Shown here one piece after another: positions 53,077 through 60,720 of a DNA stretch of 64,000 nucleotides. Made by a program: the position numbers and the translations under genes. Each line of letters opens with the position of its first letter. Within the stretch, counting starts at the first letter, position 1. This stretch comes from UBA5186 sp040005095 (GTDB lineage Bacteria > Actinomycetota > Thermoleophilia > Gaiellales > Gaiellaceae): NCBI GenBank assembly GCA_040005095.1, contig JBDTZN010000003.1, positions 23,799 through 87,798 of the forward strand, written 5' to 3'. The notes beneath the pieces are model-generated. The model had not been told where the DNA came from. It did no database searches and saw only the letters and a program-made list of their open reading frames with translations.

Positions 53077-53110
53077 CGGAGCCTGTACGCGTCAACGACG
53101 GCGGCGGATC

Positions 53111-53116
53111 TAGGCT
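53111..53116 (+). promoter_or_regulatory. -10 box for leaderless mRNA at 53125
   Basis: TAGGCT ends eight bases before the ATG at 53125. Confidence 0.5.
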
Positions 53117-53124
53117 TCCCGACC

Positions 53125-53787
53125 ATGACCGACTGGGCCGAGCACGTAGAGCGCGAGACGGCGAGATACCGCGACGGCGAGAGCCGTCTCCCCGACGCCG
53201 AGGACGCCGATGCCAGACAGCGGCAGCTCACGAGGCTTGGCAATGCGGCCGGGGGAGCCGGCCTGGCGCTGCTCGCGCAAGGCCGCACGGACGAGGCCGC
53301 CGAATGGCTCGCGCGCGCGGCCGAGCGCTACCGCGAGAGCTGGGACGACGCTCCGCCGGGCAGCTGGGGACGGCCCATCGGGATGCTCAAGTCGCGCCTC
53401 CTGGCGGGCGACTGGGCTGCGGCGCGTGAGGAGGCTCGCTGGACGCTCCACCAGGGCGCCCGCGCGGCGGAGTCTCCGATCGGCCGGTACGCCGCCTGCC
53501 TTGCGAGCCTCGTGCTGGAACGCTGGGAGGACGCACGTGTGCTCGCCGACGGGCTGCGCCTCGACGACGGCTTCCCGCACGACGTCGGCGACGCGCTCGC
53601 CTTCATCGCCGCGCACGACCGGCTGGGCTACGTCGAGGCCGTCGAGAGCGTGCTCGGATCGTTCGAGACGCGGGACGCGTACCTCGAGGACATCCCGCTC
53701 GCAGACACCGTCCTCGTCCTGCAGGCGCTCGCGGCGCGCCGCGACATCGCCGCCGAGCTCGATCCCTCGCCGCTCCTCCCGGACTGA
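53125..53787 (+). CDS. Hypothetical TPR-like helical protein
   Basis: I do not recognise this 220-residue protein. It is almost all helical and contains repeats resembling TPRs, such as GLALLAQGRTDEAAEWLARA near 50 and LKSRLLAGDWAAAREEARW near 90. No signal or membrane segment is visible. Its function is unknown. It is leaderless and converges on the ArsR-like regulator gene with one structured repeat in between. Confidence 0.7.
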   Translation: MTDWAEHVERETARYRDGESRLPDAEDADARQRQLTRLGNAAGGAGLALLAQGRTDEAAEWLARAAERYRESWDDAPPGSWGRPIGMLKSRLLAGDWAAAREEARWTLHQGARAAESPIGRYAACLASLVLERWEDARVLADGLRLDDGFPHDVGDALAFIAAHDRLGYVEAVESVLGSFETRDAYLEDIPLADTVLVLQALAARRDIAAELDPSPLLPD

Positions 53788-53861
53788 AGGAGGCCTCGGC
53801 GAAACGCCGGCTGTGTCGTCGGGCCGCGCTGACAACGAGCGACGTTCCGCCAAGACCTCCT
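53788..53861 (-). repeat. Copy D of a second structured repeat (AGGAGG...CCTCCT)
   Basis: The ends AGGAGGCCTCGGCG and CGCCAAGACCTCCT pair, with two mismatches. The inside shares GGCGAAACGC and TGTGTCGTCG with the copy at 56000-56056. The element fits exactly between two convergent genes, and its right end contains the stop codon of the minus-strand gene. Confidence 0.7.
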
Positions 53862-54429
53862 AGCGCTTTGCGGGCGGGTGCGCGAAGACGCTGATCACGA
53901 TCTTCTCGGCCGAATCGTCCTCGGCCGCGCGCGCGTCGGCGATCATCCTCTCGGCGAGCTCGATCGCCTTCGCCTGGTCGAGCTGGATCGTGAACTGCAC
54001 CGCGCGAAAAGTGCCGTTCGAGCTGTAGGAGCTGAACGACCGCTGAACCTCGTCGAGCATCGCGGCCTGCAGGTCGTTGCCGTGCCCGGCAGCCAGCAGG
54101 TCCGGCGCGACGCGGAACGTGCGTGCGACCGCGCGGTACGGCTTCTCGCGACCCTTGCCGCCGTCCGGCGCGAGCTCGATCAGCCCAGCCTTCAGCAACA
54201 TGCGCACGTGGAAATGGAGGTGGCCGGGGTCGACGCCGAGCCCCTGAGCGAGCTCGCGATTCGTCATCTGCCAGGCCTCGTCGCCGCCCAGCATCTCGAG
54301 CACGCGGACTCGCAACGGGTGTCCCAGAGCCTTCAGCTGATCGGGCCGGTCGAGGGTCATGACCTCGCCGATTCCGCCGGGATCCACGCGGCGCCAATCA
54401 GCCACCTTCGCTACCTGTTCGCTCGCCAT
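53860..54429 (-). CDS. ArsR-like winged-helix regulator
   Basis: The 189-residue protein has a winged helix at about residues 26-100: LKALGHPLRVRVLEMLGG, NRELAQGLGVDPGHLHFHVRMLLKAGLI (in two parts) and GREKPYRAVARTF. The C-terminal 85 residues may be a ligand or dimer domain (DLQAAMLDEVQRSFSSY). No metal-binding Cys pattern is seen. Upstream TATATA-rich sequence may be its promoter. The genes it controls are not evident. Confidence 0.85.
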   Translation of the reverse strand: MASEQVAKVADWRRVDPGGIGEVMTLDRPDQLKALGHPLRVRVLEMLGGDEAWQMTNRELAQGLGVDPGHLHFHVRMLLKAGLIELAPDGGKGREKPYRAVARTFRVAPDLLAAGHGNDLQAAMLDEVQRSFSSYSSNGTFRAVQFTIQLDQAKAIELAERMIADARAAEDDSAEKIVISVFAHPPAKR

Positions 54430-54477
54430 GCCTGCCCATGACCCCCTAGCTCGATATATACGCCGCTGCCGATCTTG

Positions 54478-55167
54478 TCAGATGGAAAGCCCTGTTGCAG
54501 CCTCCGCGTCGAGAATCGCGGTCGTCCGGCCGGACCGCGACCTGACGAGGCTCGCCGGTGTGCCGGGGTCGGGCGTTCCGCCGAACGCGCGCCGGGCAGC
54601 GTCGGCCTTCGCGGCGCCCGTGACGAGGAAGACGACATGCGCGGCGGCCGAGTTCGCCGGGATGGTCAGCGTCACGCGGGGGACGAACGGCTCCAGCCCC
54701 GGCTCGGCGGCCACCGCGAGGTGCTCCCGCTCGTCGAGCGTCGGAGCATGCGGGAACAGCGACGCCGTGTGTCCGTCCGGGCCGATGCCGAGCAGGTTCA
54801 GGCCGAGCTGGATGCCGCGGAGCGCGCGGTCATACCGGTCCGCCGCCTCCGGCGGATCCAGCTCCCCCTCGATGCGGTGGACGGCCGCCGGCGCAACGGC
54901 GAGCCCGTCGAGCAGCAGTTCCTTCGCGAGCTTGTAGTTCGAGCGCTCGTCGTCGGGTGGGACGCAGCGCTCGTCGCTCCACCACACCTCGACGCCACTC
55001 CAATCCGGCTCCGACTGTGCAGCGAGCTCAAACGCCCGCCGCGGCCCCGAGCCGCCCGAGAGCGCGACGTGGCCGCCGGCGCGTGCCGCCGCAGACAGAA
55101 GCTCCGCCGTTCGCCGCGCCGCCGCCTCCGGGTCGTCGACGACAACCAGCTCGACGTCGCGATTCAT
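54478..55167 (-). CDS. pgl: 6-phosphogluconolactonase
   Basis: The 229-residue enzyme of the oxidative pentose phosphate pathway has HVALSGGSGPRRAFE near residue 33, VWWSDERCVPPDDERSNY near 61 and LLGIGPDGHTASLFPHAP near 125. It hydrolyses 6-phosphogluconolactone in the cytoplasm. The ATG overlaps the proC stop as ATGA. Confidence 0.93.
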   Translation of the reverse strand: MNRDVELVVVDDPEAAARRTAELLSAAARAGGHVALSGGSGPRRAFELAAQSEPDWSGVEVWWSDERCVPPDDERSNYKLAKELLLDGLAVAPAAVHRIEGELDPPEAADRYDRALRGIQLGLNLLGIGPDGHTASLFPHAPTLDEREHLAVAAEPGLEPFVPRVTLTIPANSAAAHVVFLVTGAAKADAARRAFGGTPDPGTPASLVRSRSGRTTAILDAEAATGLSI

Positions 55168-55988
55168 TCCTCGCCGGCGGCGAGCTCCTTCGCCCGTCGC
55201 ATTGCGGCCTGGATCGCGTTCAGGAACGCGGCGCGCACACCGGCCTGCTCGAGCTCGTGAATCGCGGCGATCGTGGTACCGCCCGGAGACGTCACCATCT
55301 CGCGCAGCTCCACGGGATGCATCTTGTCGTCGCGAAGCTGTTTCGCCGTCCCGAGCATCGTCTGCACGACCAGCTGCGTGGACGTCTCTCGAGCCAGGCC
55401 GAGCAGGATCCCCGCCTCGATCATGGCCTCGGCGAGGAGCGCGAAGTACGCGGGGCCTGAGCCGGAGACCGCCGTGACCGCGTCCATCATCGACTCGGGC
55501 ACGCGTACGACCGCACCCAGGTGCGAGAGGACTTCCTCGGCGAGCGCCAGGTGCTCCTCCTCGGCGTGCGCGCCCGGGGCCAGGCCGGCGATGCCCTCGT
55601 GGACGGTGGACGGCGTGTTCGGCATCGCGCGCACCACCGGGACACTCGAGTCGAGCCGTCGCTCGATGGTGGCGGTCGGAATCGCGGCTGCGATGGTAAG
55701 CACGGTCTGATCGGCAGAGATGAGGCCGCCGACCTCGCCGAGGAGCGCGTCCAGGTCCTGCGGCTTGACCGAGATCACGACGATTGCAGCGCCCGAGACG
55801 GCCTCCGGGTTGGACGTCGTCGCCGCGACGCCGAACTTCTCGCGCAGCTCTTCGACCCGCTCGGGCCTCCGGCTCGTGGCCGCGATCTCCTCCGGCTTGC
55901 GCCAGCCCGAACTGAGCAGCCCGGACAGAAGCGCCTCGCCGATCCGGCCCGCGCCGAGGATCGCGATTTTCCGCTCTTGAATGGCCAC
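55164..55988 (-). CDS. proC: Pyrroline-5-carboxylate reductase
   Basis: The 274-residue enzyme makes proline from pyrroline-5-carboxylate. The NAD(P)H loop is IAILGAGRIGEALLSG near residue 8. VVRAMPNTPSTVHEGIAG lies near 118 and SGSGPAYFALLAEAM near 170, the family active-site region. The GTG start is supported by TAAACT six bases upstream. It is co-translated with pgl. Confidence 0.95.
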   Translation of the reverse strand: MAIQERKIAILGAGRIGEALLSGLLSSGWRKPEEIAATSRRPERVEELREKFGVAATTSNPEAVSGAAIVVISVKPQDLDALLGEVGGLISADQTVLTIAAAIPTATIERRLDSSVPVVRAMPNTPSTVHEGIAGLAPGAHAEEEHLALAEEVLSHLGAVVRVPESMMDAVTAVSGSGPAYFALLAEAMIEAGILLGLARETSTQLVVQTMLGTAKQLRDDKMHPVELREMVTSPGGTTIAAIHELEQAGVRAAFLNAIQAAMRRAKELAAGEE

Positions 55989-55994
55989 GCGCTG

Positions 55995-56000
55995 AGTTTA
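55995..56000 (-). promoter_or_regulatory. proC: -10 box for leaderless proC mRNA
   Basis: TAAACT on the minus strand ends six bases before the GTG at 55988. It touches the left end of the repeat at 56000. Confidence 0.5.
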
Positions 56001-56056
56001 GGAGGGTCTGGCGAAACGCGCGCTGTGTCGTCGAGCGACTTCCACCAGCCCCTCCT
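56000..56056 (-). repeat. Copy E of a second structured repeat (AGGAGG...CCTCCT)
   Basis: AGGAGGGTCTGG and CCAGCCCCTCCT pair with one mismatch. The interior blocks GGCGAAACGC, TGTGTCGTC and GAGCGAC are shared with copy D. In the stem, copy D has GGCG/CGCC where this has CTGG/CCAG, so pairing is kept by paired changes. The right end holds the stop codon of the AlkA-like gene. Confidence 0.7.
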
Positions 56057-56948
56057 AGGCAGCGAAGCGCGCAGTGGGCGAGCGCCGCGTCCGCGCGCCC
56101 GCGGGCAGCGGCAGGAGCCCGCGCGCATAGCCGGCGAGCATGTAGACGCTCGCGAGGCCGGCCCAGTCCCCGTACGGCTCGAGCAGCTCCGCGGTCTCTG
56201 CCGGGTCGACCCGGCGGCCGCGCAGGGTGGAGCAGAGCTTCACGAGCCCGAGGTCGGCCACGAGGCCGCGTTCCCGGCGACCGAGCCCTTCGAGGCAGAT
56301 CACGCCGACCGACCAGGGACCGAGTCCCCGCTCGCGCTCCAGCCGCGCCGCCGCGACCGCGGTCGGAACGCCGCAGAGCCGCTGGAGGTCGAGCGCGCCG
56401 CAGATCCGCACGAGCGTCGCGCCTCTGCGCGCGTGCAGCCCGAGCGCGCGTAGCTGCGCGGGTGCGAGACCGGCCAACTCCTCGCATGTGGGCGCGAGAT
56501 GGAAATACGTCCCCGGAACCGCCGGCGTGGTGCGGCGGACGATGGCCCGCTCGAGCGCGCGCGCCCGGCTCGATTCGATCAGCTGCCCGCACAGCGCCCG
56601 CAGCAGCGCCTGGGCGACGGTCGCCACGCGGATCGGCCGCAACCCGCGCAGCTCGCTGACGGCCTTTCCGAGGAACGGATCGTCGGAGAACCGCCGGACG
56701 AACTCCGAATGGTCGTCGTCGAACGCGAGGACGCGGCGCAGCTCTGCGATCGCCTCTTCACTGTGGCCGCGCAACCGCAGCGACCCGTCGGGCCGCTGGT
56801 AGGCGGAGGCGAGCTGCGCGCCTCCGCCCGTCCGCAGCGCGGCCGTGAACACGCCGTCGCGAAAGCTCCGCGTGGCATCCCCGGCCAGCCGTGCTGAGAG
56901 CGCGAGCGAGTACGGCCCGCGTGGTCGAGCGTCGAGCTCGACCGTCAC
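56055..56948 (-). CDS. AlkA-like DNA-3-methyladenine glycosylase
   Basis: The 297-residue HhH-GPD base-excision glycosylase has an AlkA-type N-terminal beta domain and helical core. LLRALCGQLIESSRARALERA lies near residue 115-135 (in part), GLHARRGATLVRI is the hairpin region near 170 and the catalytic Asp is in GLVADLGLVKL near 232. It removes alkylated bases. The GTG start overlaps the stop of the upstream XRE-TPR regulator (GTGA), so the two are co-translated. Confidence 0.88.
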   Translation of the reverse strand: MTVELDARPRGPYSLALSARLAGDATRSFRDGVFTAALRTGGGAQLASAYQRPDGSLRLRGHSEEAIAELRRVLAFDDDHSEFVRRFSDDPFLGKAVSELRGLRPIRVATVAQALLRALCGQLIESSRARALERAIVRRTTPAVPGTYFHLAPTCEELAGLAPAQLRALGLHARRGATLVRICGALDLQRLCGVPTAVAAARLERERGLGPWSVGVICLEGLGRRERGLVADLGLVKLCSTLRGRRVDPAETAELLEPYGDWAGLASVYMLAGYARGLLPLPAGARTRRSPTARFAA

Positions 56949-58270
56949 TTCGTGGTGGCTGCCTCGGTCAGTGCTCCCGCTCGCGCCGCGAATCGCTCGG
57001 CCCGCGCCTCCATCTCGGCCGCGTCGTCCTTGCGGTTCGACTTGGCGAGCAGCTTGGCGAAGCTTCGCGCCGCGAGCTCGGCGACGCGCCAGCGCCCGTT
57101 GCCCTCCAGCAGTCCGATCGCCTCGGCAAACTCGCGCTCCGCACGCGTCGAGTCCCCCTGCAGGGCATGACCCTCGGCCATGGCGGCGAGGATTCCGCCG
57201 CGCTCGCCCGGATCGTCGTCTCCGAGCGCGTCAAGCGCCTCCTGTGCTCGCTTGACCGCCTCGTCGCCGTTGCCGAGCAGCGCCGCATGCTTCGCCTGCT
57301 CGGCGCGAAGGGACGCCCGGTCGTTCGGGCCGGCGCGGCGTGCGATCAGCTGCTCGGCGACCTCGAGGTGCTCTGCGGCCTCCTTCGTCTGCCCTTGCGT
57401 GTTCATGATCGCGGCGGAGAGCAGGTGCGCGCGACCGAGCTGGAGCGTGTCCTCCGTGGCCTCGAGCAGCGCGATCGCGCGGCGGATGTTCTCGAGTGCG
57501 ACCGTCGGCCGGCCCTGCATCACGCACAGTCGGGCCAGCGACCAGTAAAGCCGGACGTGCGTGTACGGGTCGGCGAAGTCGTCGGCCTGAGCCAGCGCTT
57601 CCTGGACGACGCTCTGCGCTCGCGAGAGATCGCCCGCGTCGGCCAGTGCATGCGAGAGGTATGTCCGGAAACGAATCTGCGAGACGGTGTTCTCGTCGTC
57701 GTTGCCAATCTCATCGAGGCAGCGGTCGAAGAGCTCCACCGCGCGCTCGGGGCGGCCGAGCGTCGCGTATGCGTGTCCGAGGGCGGCGTAGACATCGGGA
57801 CGCGAAGCGGGATGCGGCGGCGAATCGGAGTCAAGCGCCTCCTCGAGGCGCTTGACAGCCTCGTCGCTCCGGCCGTTCTGCGCTGCGAAGAGTCCAAGGG
57901 CGATGCGCGCCCGATTCGCCGACTGGAAGTCGCCGGTCTCAACGGCTTCGCTCAGGATCGCCCGCAGCGACTCTTCGGCGACCGGGTCGCCGTCGCCGAG
58001 GCGGAGCTGTAGTTCGGCGTCCGCAAGCTTGAGCTCGCGCTGCTCGGGCGCGGCCATCTGCGACCCCGTCTCCAGGTACTCCGTCGAGACGCCCAACTTG
58101 GGCGCCAGCTTCCGCAGGGCCTTGACCGAGGGCTGGCGCGTGCCGGCCTCGATGCGCGAGATGTAGGCGTACGAGACGCCGGGTGCAGAAAGCTCGCGCT
58201 GCGAGAGACCCCGTTCGAGCCGTAGTCGCCGCAGGCGCTGCCCAATTGTCTCGGACTGATTCGCACTCAT
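56945..58270 (-). CDS. XRE-family regulator with C-terminal TPR array (RRNPP-like), number 2
   Basis: The 441-residue protein has an N-terminal HTH (IGQRLRRLRLERGLSQRELS, then YISRIEAGTRQPSVKALRKL, about residues 9-60). A TPR array covers the rest, with repeats such as VYAALGHAYATLGRPERAVELF and AKHAALLGNGDEAVKRAQEAL. It has the same length and order as the regulator at 35381, though the sequences are far from identical. AGGAGA lies nine bases before the ATG. A short hydrophobic peptide is encoded divergently at 58396. It is co-translated with alkA, so DNA-repair genes may be in its regulon. Confidence 0.83.
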   Translation of the reverse strand: MSANQSETIGQRLRRLRLERGLSQRELSAPGVSYAYISRIEAGTRQPSVKALRKLAPKLGVSTEYLETGSQMAAPEQRELKLADAELQLRLGDGDPVAEESLRAILSEAVETGDFQSANRARIALGLFAAQNGRSDEAVKRLEEALDSDSPPHPASRPDVYAALGHAYATLGRPERAVELFDRCLDEIGNDDENTVSQIRFRTYLSHALADAGDLSRAQSVVQEALAQADDFADPYTHVRLYWSLARLCVMQGRPTVALENIRRAIALLEATEDTLQLGRAHLLSAAIMNTQGQTKEAAEHLEVAEQLIARRAGPNDRASLRAEQAKHAALLGNGDEAVKRAQEALDALGDDDPGERGGILAAMAEGHALQGDSTRAEREFAEAIGLLEGNGRWRVAELAARSFAKLLAKSNRKDDAAEMEARAERFAARAGALTEAATTK

Positions 58271-58339
58271 GTGTTTTCTCCTCACGTAAGTCGCCGCCGC
58301 ATGCGGCTCCGTCCTTGACAACAGTAATGATCCGGCAGG

Positions 58340-58348
58340 CAAATGCAA
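58340..58348 (-). promoter_or_regulatory. TTGCATTTG motif upstream of XRE-TPR regulator 2
   Basis: On the minus strand TTGCATTTG precedes regulator 2. It resembles the two TTGCA(A/G)TTT(T)G repeats before regulator 1 and has the same orientation relative to the regulator gene. It is a candidate shared operator half-site, based on three examples only. Confidence 0.3.
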
Positions 58349-58395
58349 CTGCCCCGCCGGGGCGAGGGCGCAGATCTGCGGGAGGGGGTGTATCT

Positions 58396-58482
58396 GTGTC
58401 TCGTCGTTTGCAAATGACCCTGGTGGCGGTCGCCGCGGCAATCTTCGCTTCGATCAATGCGGGATTCCCTTGGGGCCCGTAG
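58396..58482 (+). CDS. Small hydrophobic peptide, candidate signal precursor 2
   Basis: The 28-residue peptide starts SRRLQ, has about 14 hydrophobic residues (MTLVAVAAAIFASI) and ends NAGFPWGP. This is like the short hydrophobic peptides (SHP/ComS) that activate Rgg regulators in streptococci. A strong purine run (GGAGGGGG, 58381-58388) lies seven bases before the GTG start, which supports translation. It is divergent from the XRE-TPR gene 125 bases away, the arrangement of rgg-shp pairs. Confidence 0.5.
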   Translation: MSRRLQMTLVAVAAAIFASINAGFPWGP

Positions 58483-58528
58483 CCTAGTTCGGCGCGGGGG
58501 CGGAGGCGAGTTGAACCGATGCCCCCGC

Positions 58529-58534
58529 TACCCT
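58529..58534 (+). promoter_or_regulatory. -10 box for leaderless Wzy-like mRNA
   Basis: TACCCT ends six bases before the GTG at 58541. Confidence 0.5.
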
Positions 58535-58540
58535 CCACCC

Positions 58541-59995
58541 GTGGGCACCGCGCTCGCACTCGTGCTCTACGGGGCGGTGCTCGCATTCGCAGGCGCCGCC
58601 GTGTGGAGGCGCCCGGTGCTTGCGCTCTACCTCTTCATCGTCGGCCTGGCGCTCCACAACGCCGTCATGGCGATGCTGTACGGCCTCGGGATCCGCGGCG
58701 GCGCGCTAACCGCGATGCAGGCGTGGAAGGACGTTCTCCTCGCGGTCGCGATCGCCAGCGTGGGAACGGCGGCGTGGCATACGCGGCGACTCCCGTTCAC
58801 GCCCGGGCGGGTCGACGCGCTGGCGCTCGGATTCGCTGGGCTCGTCGTGCTCTATGCGGTGCTTCCTCAGCATCTGCTCGGAGGAAGCGCCGGTGCCAAA
58901 GGGATCCTCTACGCGCTCCGGCACGACCTGTCGCCGGTAGCCGCGTACTTCGTCGGGCGCTCGCTCGCGCTCGGTCGCTCGCAGCTGCGCCGCCTCGCGT
59001 GGACGGTGCTCGGCGTCGCCGCGGCGGTTGCGGCCTTTGGGCTGATCGAGGAGTACGCCGTCTCGCTCGACTGGTGGGCTCGGCATGGAGCCGTCGGCTA
59101 CTTCCACGATCAGCTCGGGTTCGACTATCACGGGCCACGAGGCCTGCCGGAGAACTTTGTCTTCAACTCCGGAAACGAGCAGGAGCTGTCGCGGCGGCTC
59201 GTCTCGACCTTTCTCAGCCCGCTCGGTGCGTCTTATCTCTTCGTCGTGGGCTTGCTCGTCGCAGCCTGCGTCGGCGTCCGCAGGCGGCTCGCACTTGTCC
59301 TGGCCGGGCTCGTCGCTGTCGGGCTGTTCGTCACGTTCTCGCGCGCATCGATCGCTGCCGCCGTGCTCGGGTTCTGCGTCGTCGCGTTCGTCCTGCGGCG
59401 CCCGTGGACGATCGCCGCGGCCGCCCTCCTCGCGGTCGCCGGCATCGGCTTCGCCAGGGTCTTCCCGGACGTTGCTCCCCGCGCCCATTGGACCAAGCAG
59501 GAGCTCGTCGAGCAACGGAAGCACGCGCGGGAGAACGGCGGCACCGCCGGAACCGGACTCGGCGAGTCCTCGACGCGCAGCCACCTCGACAGCCTGCGCG
59601 CGGGCGTGCGAACGGTTGCCGATCATCCGCAGGGCTTCGGGCTGGGCAACGCGGGCGAGACAGCCTCGCGCACGCACGTGAAGCTGAAGGCGGGGGAGTC
59701 GACCTACACCGAGCTCGGGGTCGAAACCGGGTTGCTGGGCGCGCTGGCGTTCATCGCGTGGAACCTCGCGCTCCTGCAGGGCCTACTGCGCCGGGCGCGC
59801 GAGCGGGAGCTGGCCGTGGCCGCCGTCGCCGCCTCGCTGGCGGCGGTCCTTGCGCTCGGAGTGCAGACGGACGTGCTCGGCGTGCCCTGGATCGCCCTGT
59901 GCCTCTGGTGGGTCGCAGGCTCGCTCGCGTCGATTACGCTGGAGCCATGGCCGAGCCGATCGATCCCGGCGTCGACATCGGACACGTCCATCTGA
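58541..59995 (+). CDS. O-antigen ligase/polymerase-like membrane protein (Wzy_C)
   Basis: The 484-residue protein has about ten hydrophobic helices and a polar loop near residues 320-375, rich in charged residues (SHLDSLRAGVRTVADHPQGFGLG). This is followed by ELGVETGLLGALAFIAWN, the typical Wzy_C/O-antigen ligase end. It would polymerise or transfer a surface polysaccharide at the membrane outside. The GTG at 58541 is preferred to an upstream start at 58457 because of the TACCCT box. It overlaps the next gene by 49 bases. Confidence 0.82.
   Translation: MGTALALVLYGAVLAFAGAAVWRRPVLALYLFIVGLALHNAVMAMLYGLGIRGGALTAMQAWKDVLLAVAIASVGTAAWHTRRLPFTPGRVDALALGFAGLVVLYAVLPQHLLGGSAGAKGILYALRHDLSPVAAYFVGRSLALGRSQLRRLAWTVLGVAAAVAAFGLIEEYAVSLDWWARHGAVGYFHDQLGFDYHGPRGLPENFVFNSGNEQELSRRLVSTFLSPLGASYLFVVGLLVAACVGVRRRLALVLAGLVAVGLFVTFSRASIAAAVLGFCVVAFVLRRPWTIAAAALLAVAGIGFARVFPDVAPRAHWTKQELVEQRKHARENGGTAGTGLGESSTRSHLDSLRAGVRTVADHPQGFGLGNAGETASRTHVKLKAGESTYTELGVETGLLGALAFIAWNLALLQGLLRRARERELAVAAVAASLAAVLALGVQTDVLGVPWIALCLWWVAGSLASITLEPWPSRSIPASTSDTSI
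59935..59940 (+). promoter_or_regulatory. -10 box for leaderless VOC-protein mRNA
   Basis: TACGCT ends six bases before the ATG at 59947, inside the end of the Wzy-like gene. Confidence 0.45.
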
Positions 59996-60435
59996 AGGTG
60001 GCCGACATCGACCGCGCGCTCGGCTTCTACCGCGACGTGCTCGGCTTTGACGTGATGCAGCGGATGGGCGACCAGGCGGCGTTCATCAGCGCCGGCGGCT
60101 ACCACCACCACATCGGCCTGAACACGTGGGAGTCGAAGGGCGCCTCTCCGCCGCCGCGCGGGACGACCGGCCTCTACCACGTGGCGATTCGCTACCCCAC
60201 GCGCGCCGCGCTTGGTGACGCCCTGCGCCGGCTCGTCGACGCGGGGATTCCGCTCGAGGGCGCGACCGACCACGGCGTCAGCGAGGCGCTCTACCTTCGC
60301 GATCCCGACGACAACGGCGTCGAGCTCTACGTCGACCGGCCCAAGGAGGACTGGCCGAGCGCGTCGGAGGGCGAGGGCGTGGCGATGTTCAACGCGCCGC
60401 TCGACCTGCAGGCGCTCCTGGCAGAGGCGGGTTAG
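59947..60435 (+). CDS. VOC-family metalloenzyme (glyoxalase/extradiol dioxygenase-like)
   Basis: The 162-residue protein has two beta-alpha-beta units of the vicinal-oxygen-chelate fold. DIGHVHLKVADIDRALGFYRDVLGF (about residues 10-34, shown in part) starts the first. GGYHHHIGLNTW (near 50) and GLYHVAIRYPT (near 74) carry metal histidines, and GVELYVDRPKEDW (near 120) carries the metal glutamate. It probably handles a dioxygenase or lyase substrate; which one is open. Confidence 0.85.
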   Translation: MAEPIDPGVDIGHVHLKVADIDRALGFYRDVLGFDVMQRMGDQAAFISAGGYHHHIGLNTWESKGASPPPRGTTGLYHVAIRYPTRAALGDALRRLVDAGIPLEGATDHGVSEALYLRDPDDNGVELYVDRPKEDWPSASEGEGVAMFNAPLDLQALLAEAG

Positions 60436-60617
60436 GCGGTGCGCGCCTGGGAGGGCGCGCACTCTGCCGTCAGCCGAAGCCCGAGGCTCACCAGCGACTC
60501 GCCCAGCCGCACGCGGACGCGCCGGCGGCGAGGAGCCTGCGCTGCGGCGGCCCGCAGCAACGTGGCCTTATCGGCGCTCATCACCTGTCGAAGCTCTTGG
60601 TCGTAGACCTGGAACAT
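60432..60617 (-). CDS. Small basic hypothetical protein
   Basis: The 61-residue protein, MFQVYDQELRQVMSADKATL and onward, is rich in Ala and Arg (QAPRRRRVRVRLGES) and has no domain I recognise. AGGAGG lies eight bases before the ATG, and a sigma-70 promoter with a MarR-type palindrome lies upstream, so expression is likely. It is divergent from the MarR gene and may be its target. Confidence 0.6.
   Translation of the reverse strand: MFQVYDQELRQVMSADKATLLRAAAAQAPRRRRVRVRLGESLVSLGLRLTAECAPSQARTA
60439..60462 (+). terminator. Stem-loop at the end of the VOC gene
   Basis: GTGCGCGCC (60439-60447) and GGCGCGCAC (60454-60462) form a perfect 9-base stem with a 6-base loop, four bases after the VOC stop. 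It overlaps the C-terminal codons of the convergent small protein. There is no T-run. Confidence 0.45.
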
Positions 60618-60664
60618 GTTCGGCACCTCCTCGACACGAAGTATCTCAACGTCGAACAATCAGA

Positions 60665-60711
60665 ATGTTACACATCAAATAGCTTGACGTCAAGCAATTT
60701 TCGGGCACAAT
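60665..60711. promoter_or_regulatory. Divergent promoters with a MarR-type palindrome
   Basis: GCTTGACGTCAAGC (60682-60695) is a perfect 14-base palindrome. Each half holds a TTGACG -35. On the minus strand TTGACG is followed after 17 bases by TAACAT, a good promoter for the small basic protein. On the plus strand CACAAT (60706-60711) may be the -10 for the MarR gene. A MarR protein bound here would block both. Confidence 0.65.
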
Positions 60712-60720
60712 GCGTTCGGC

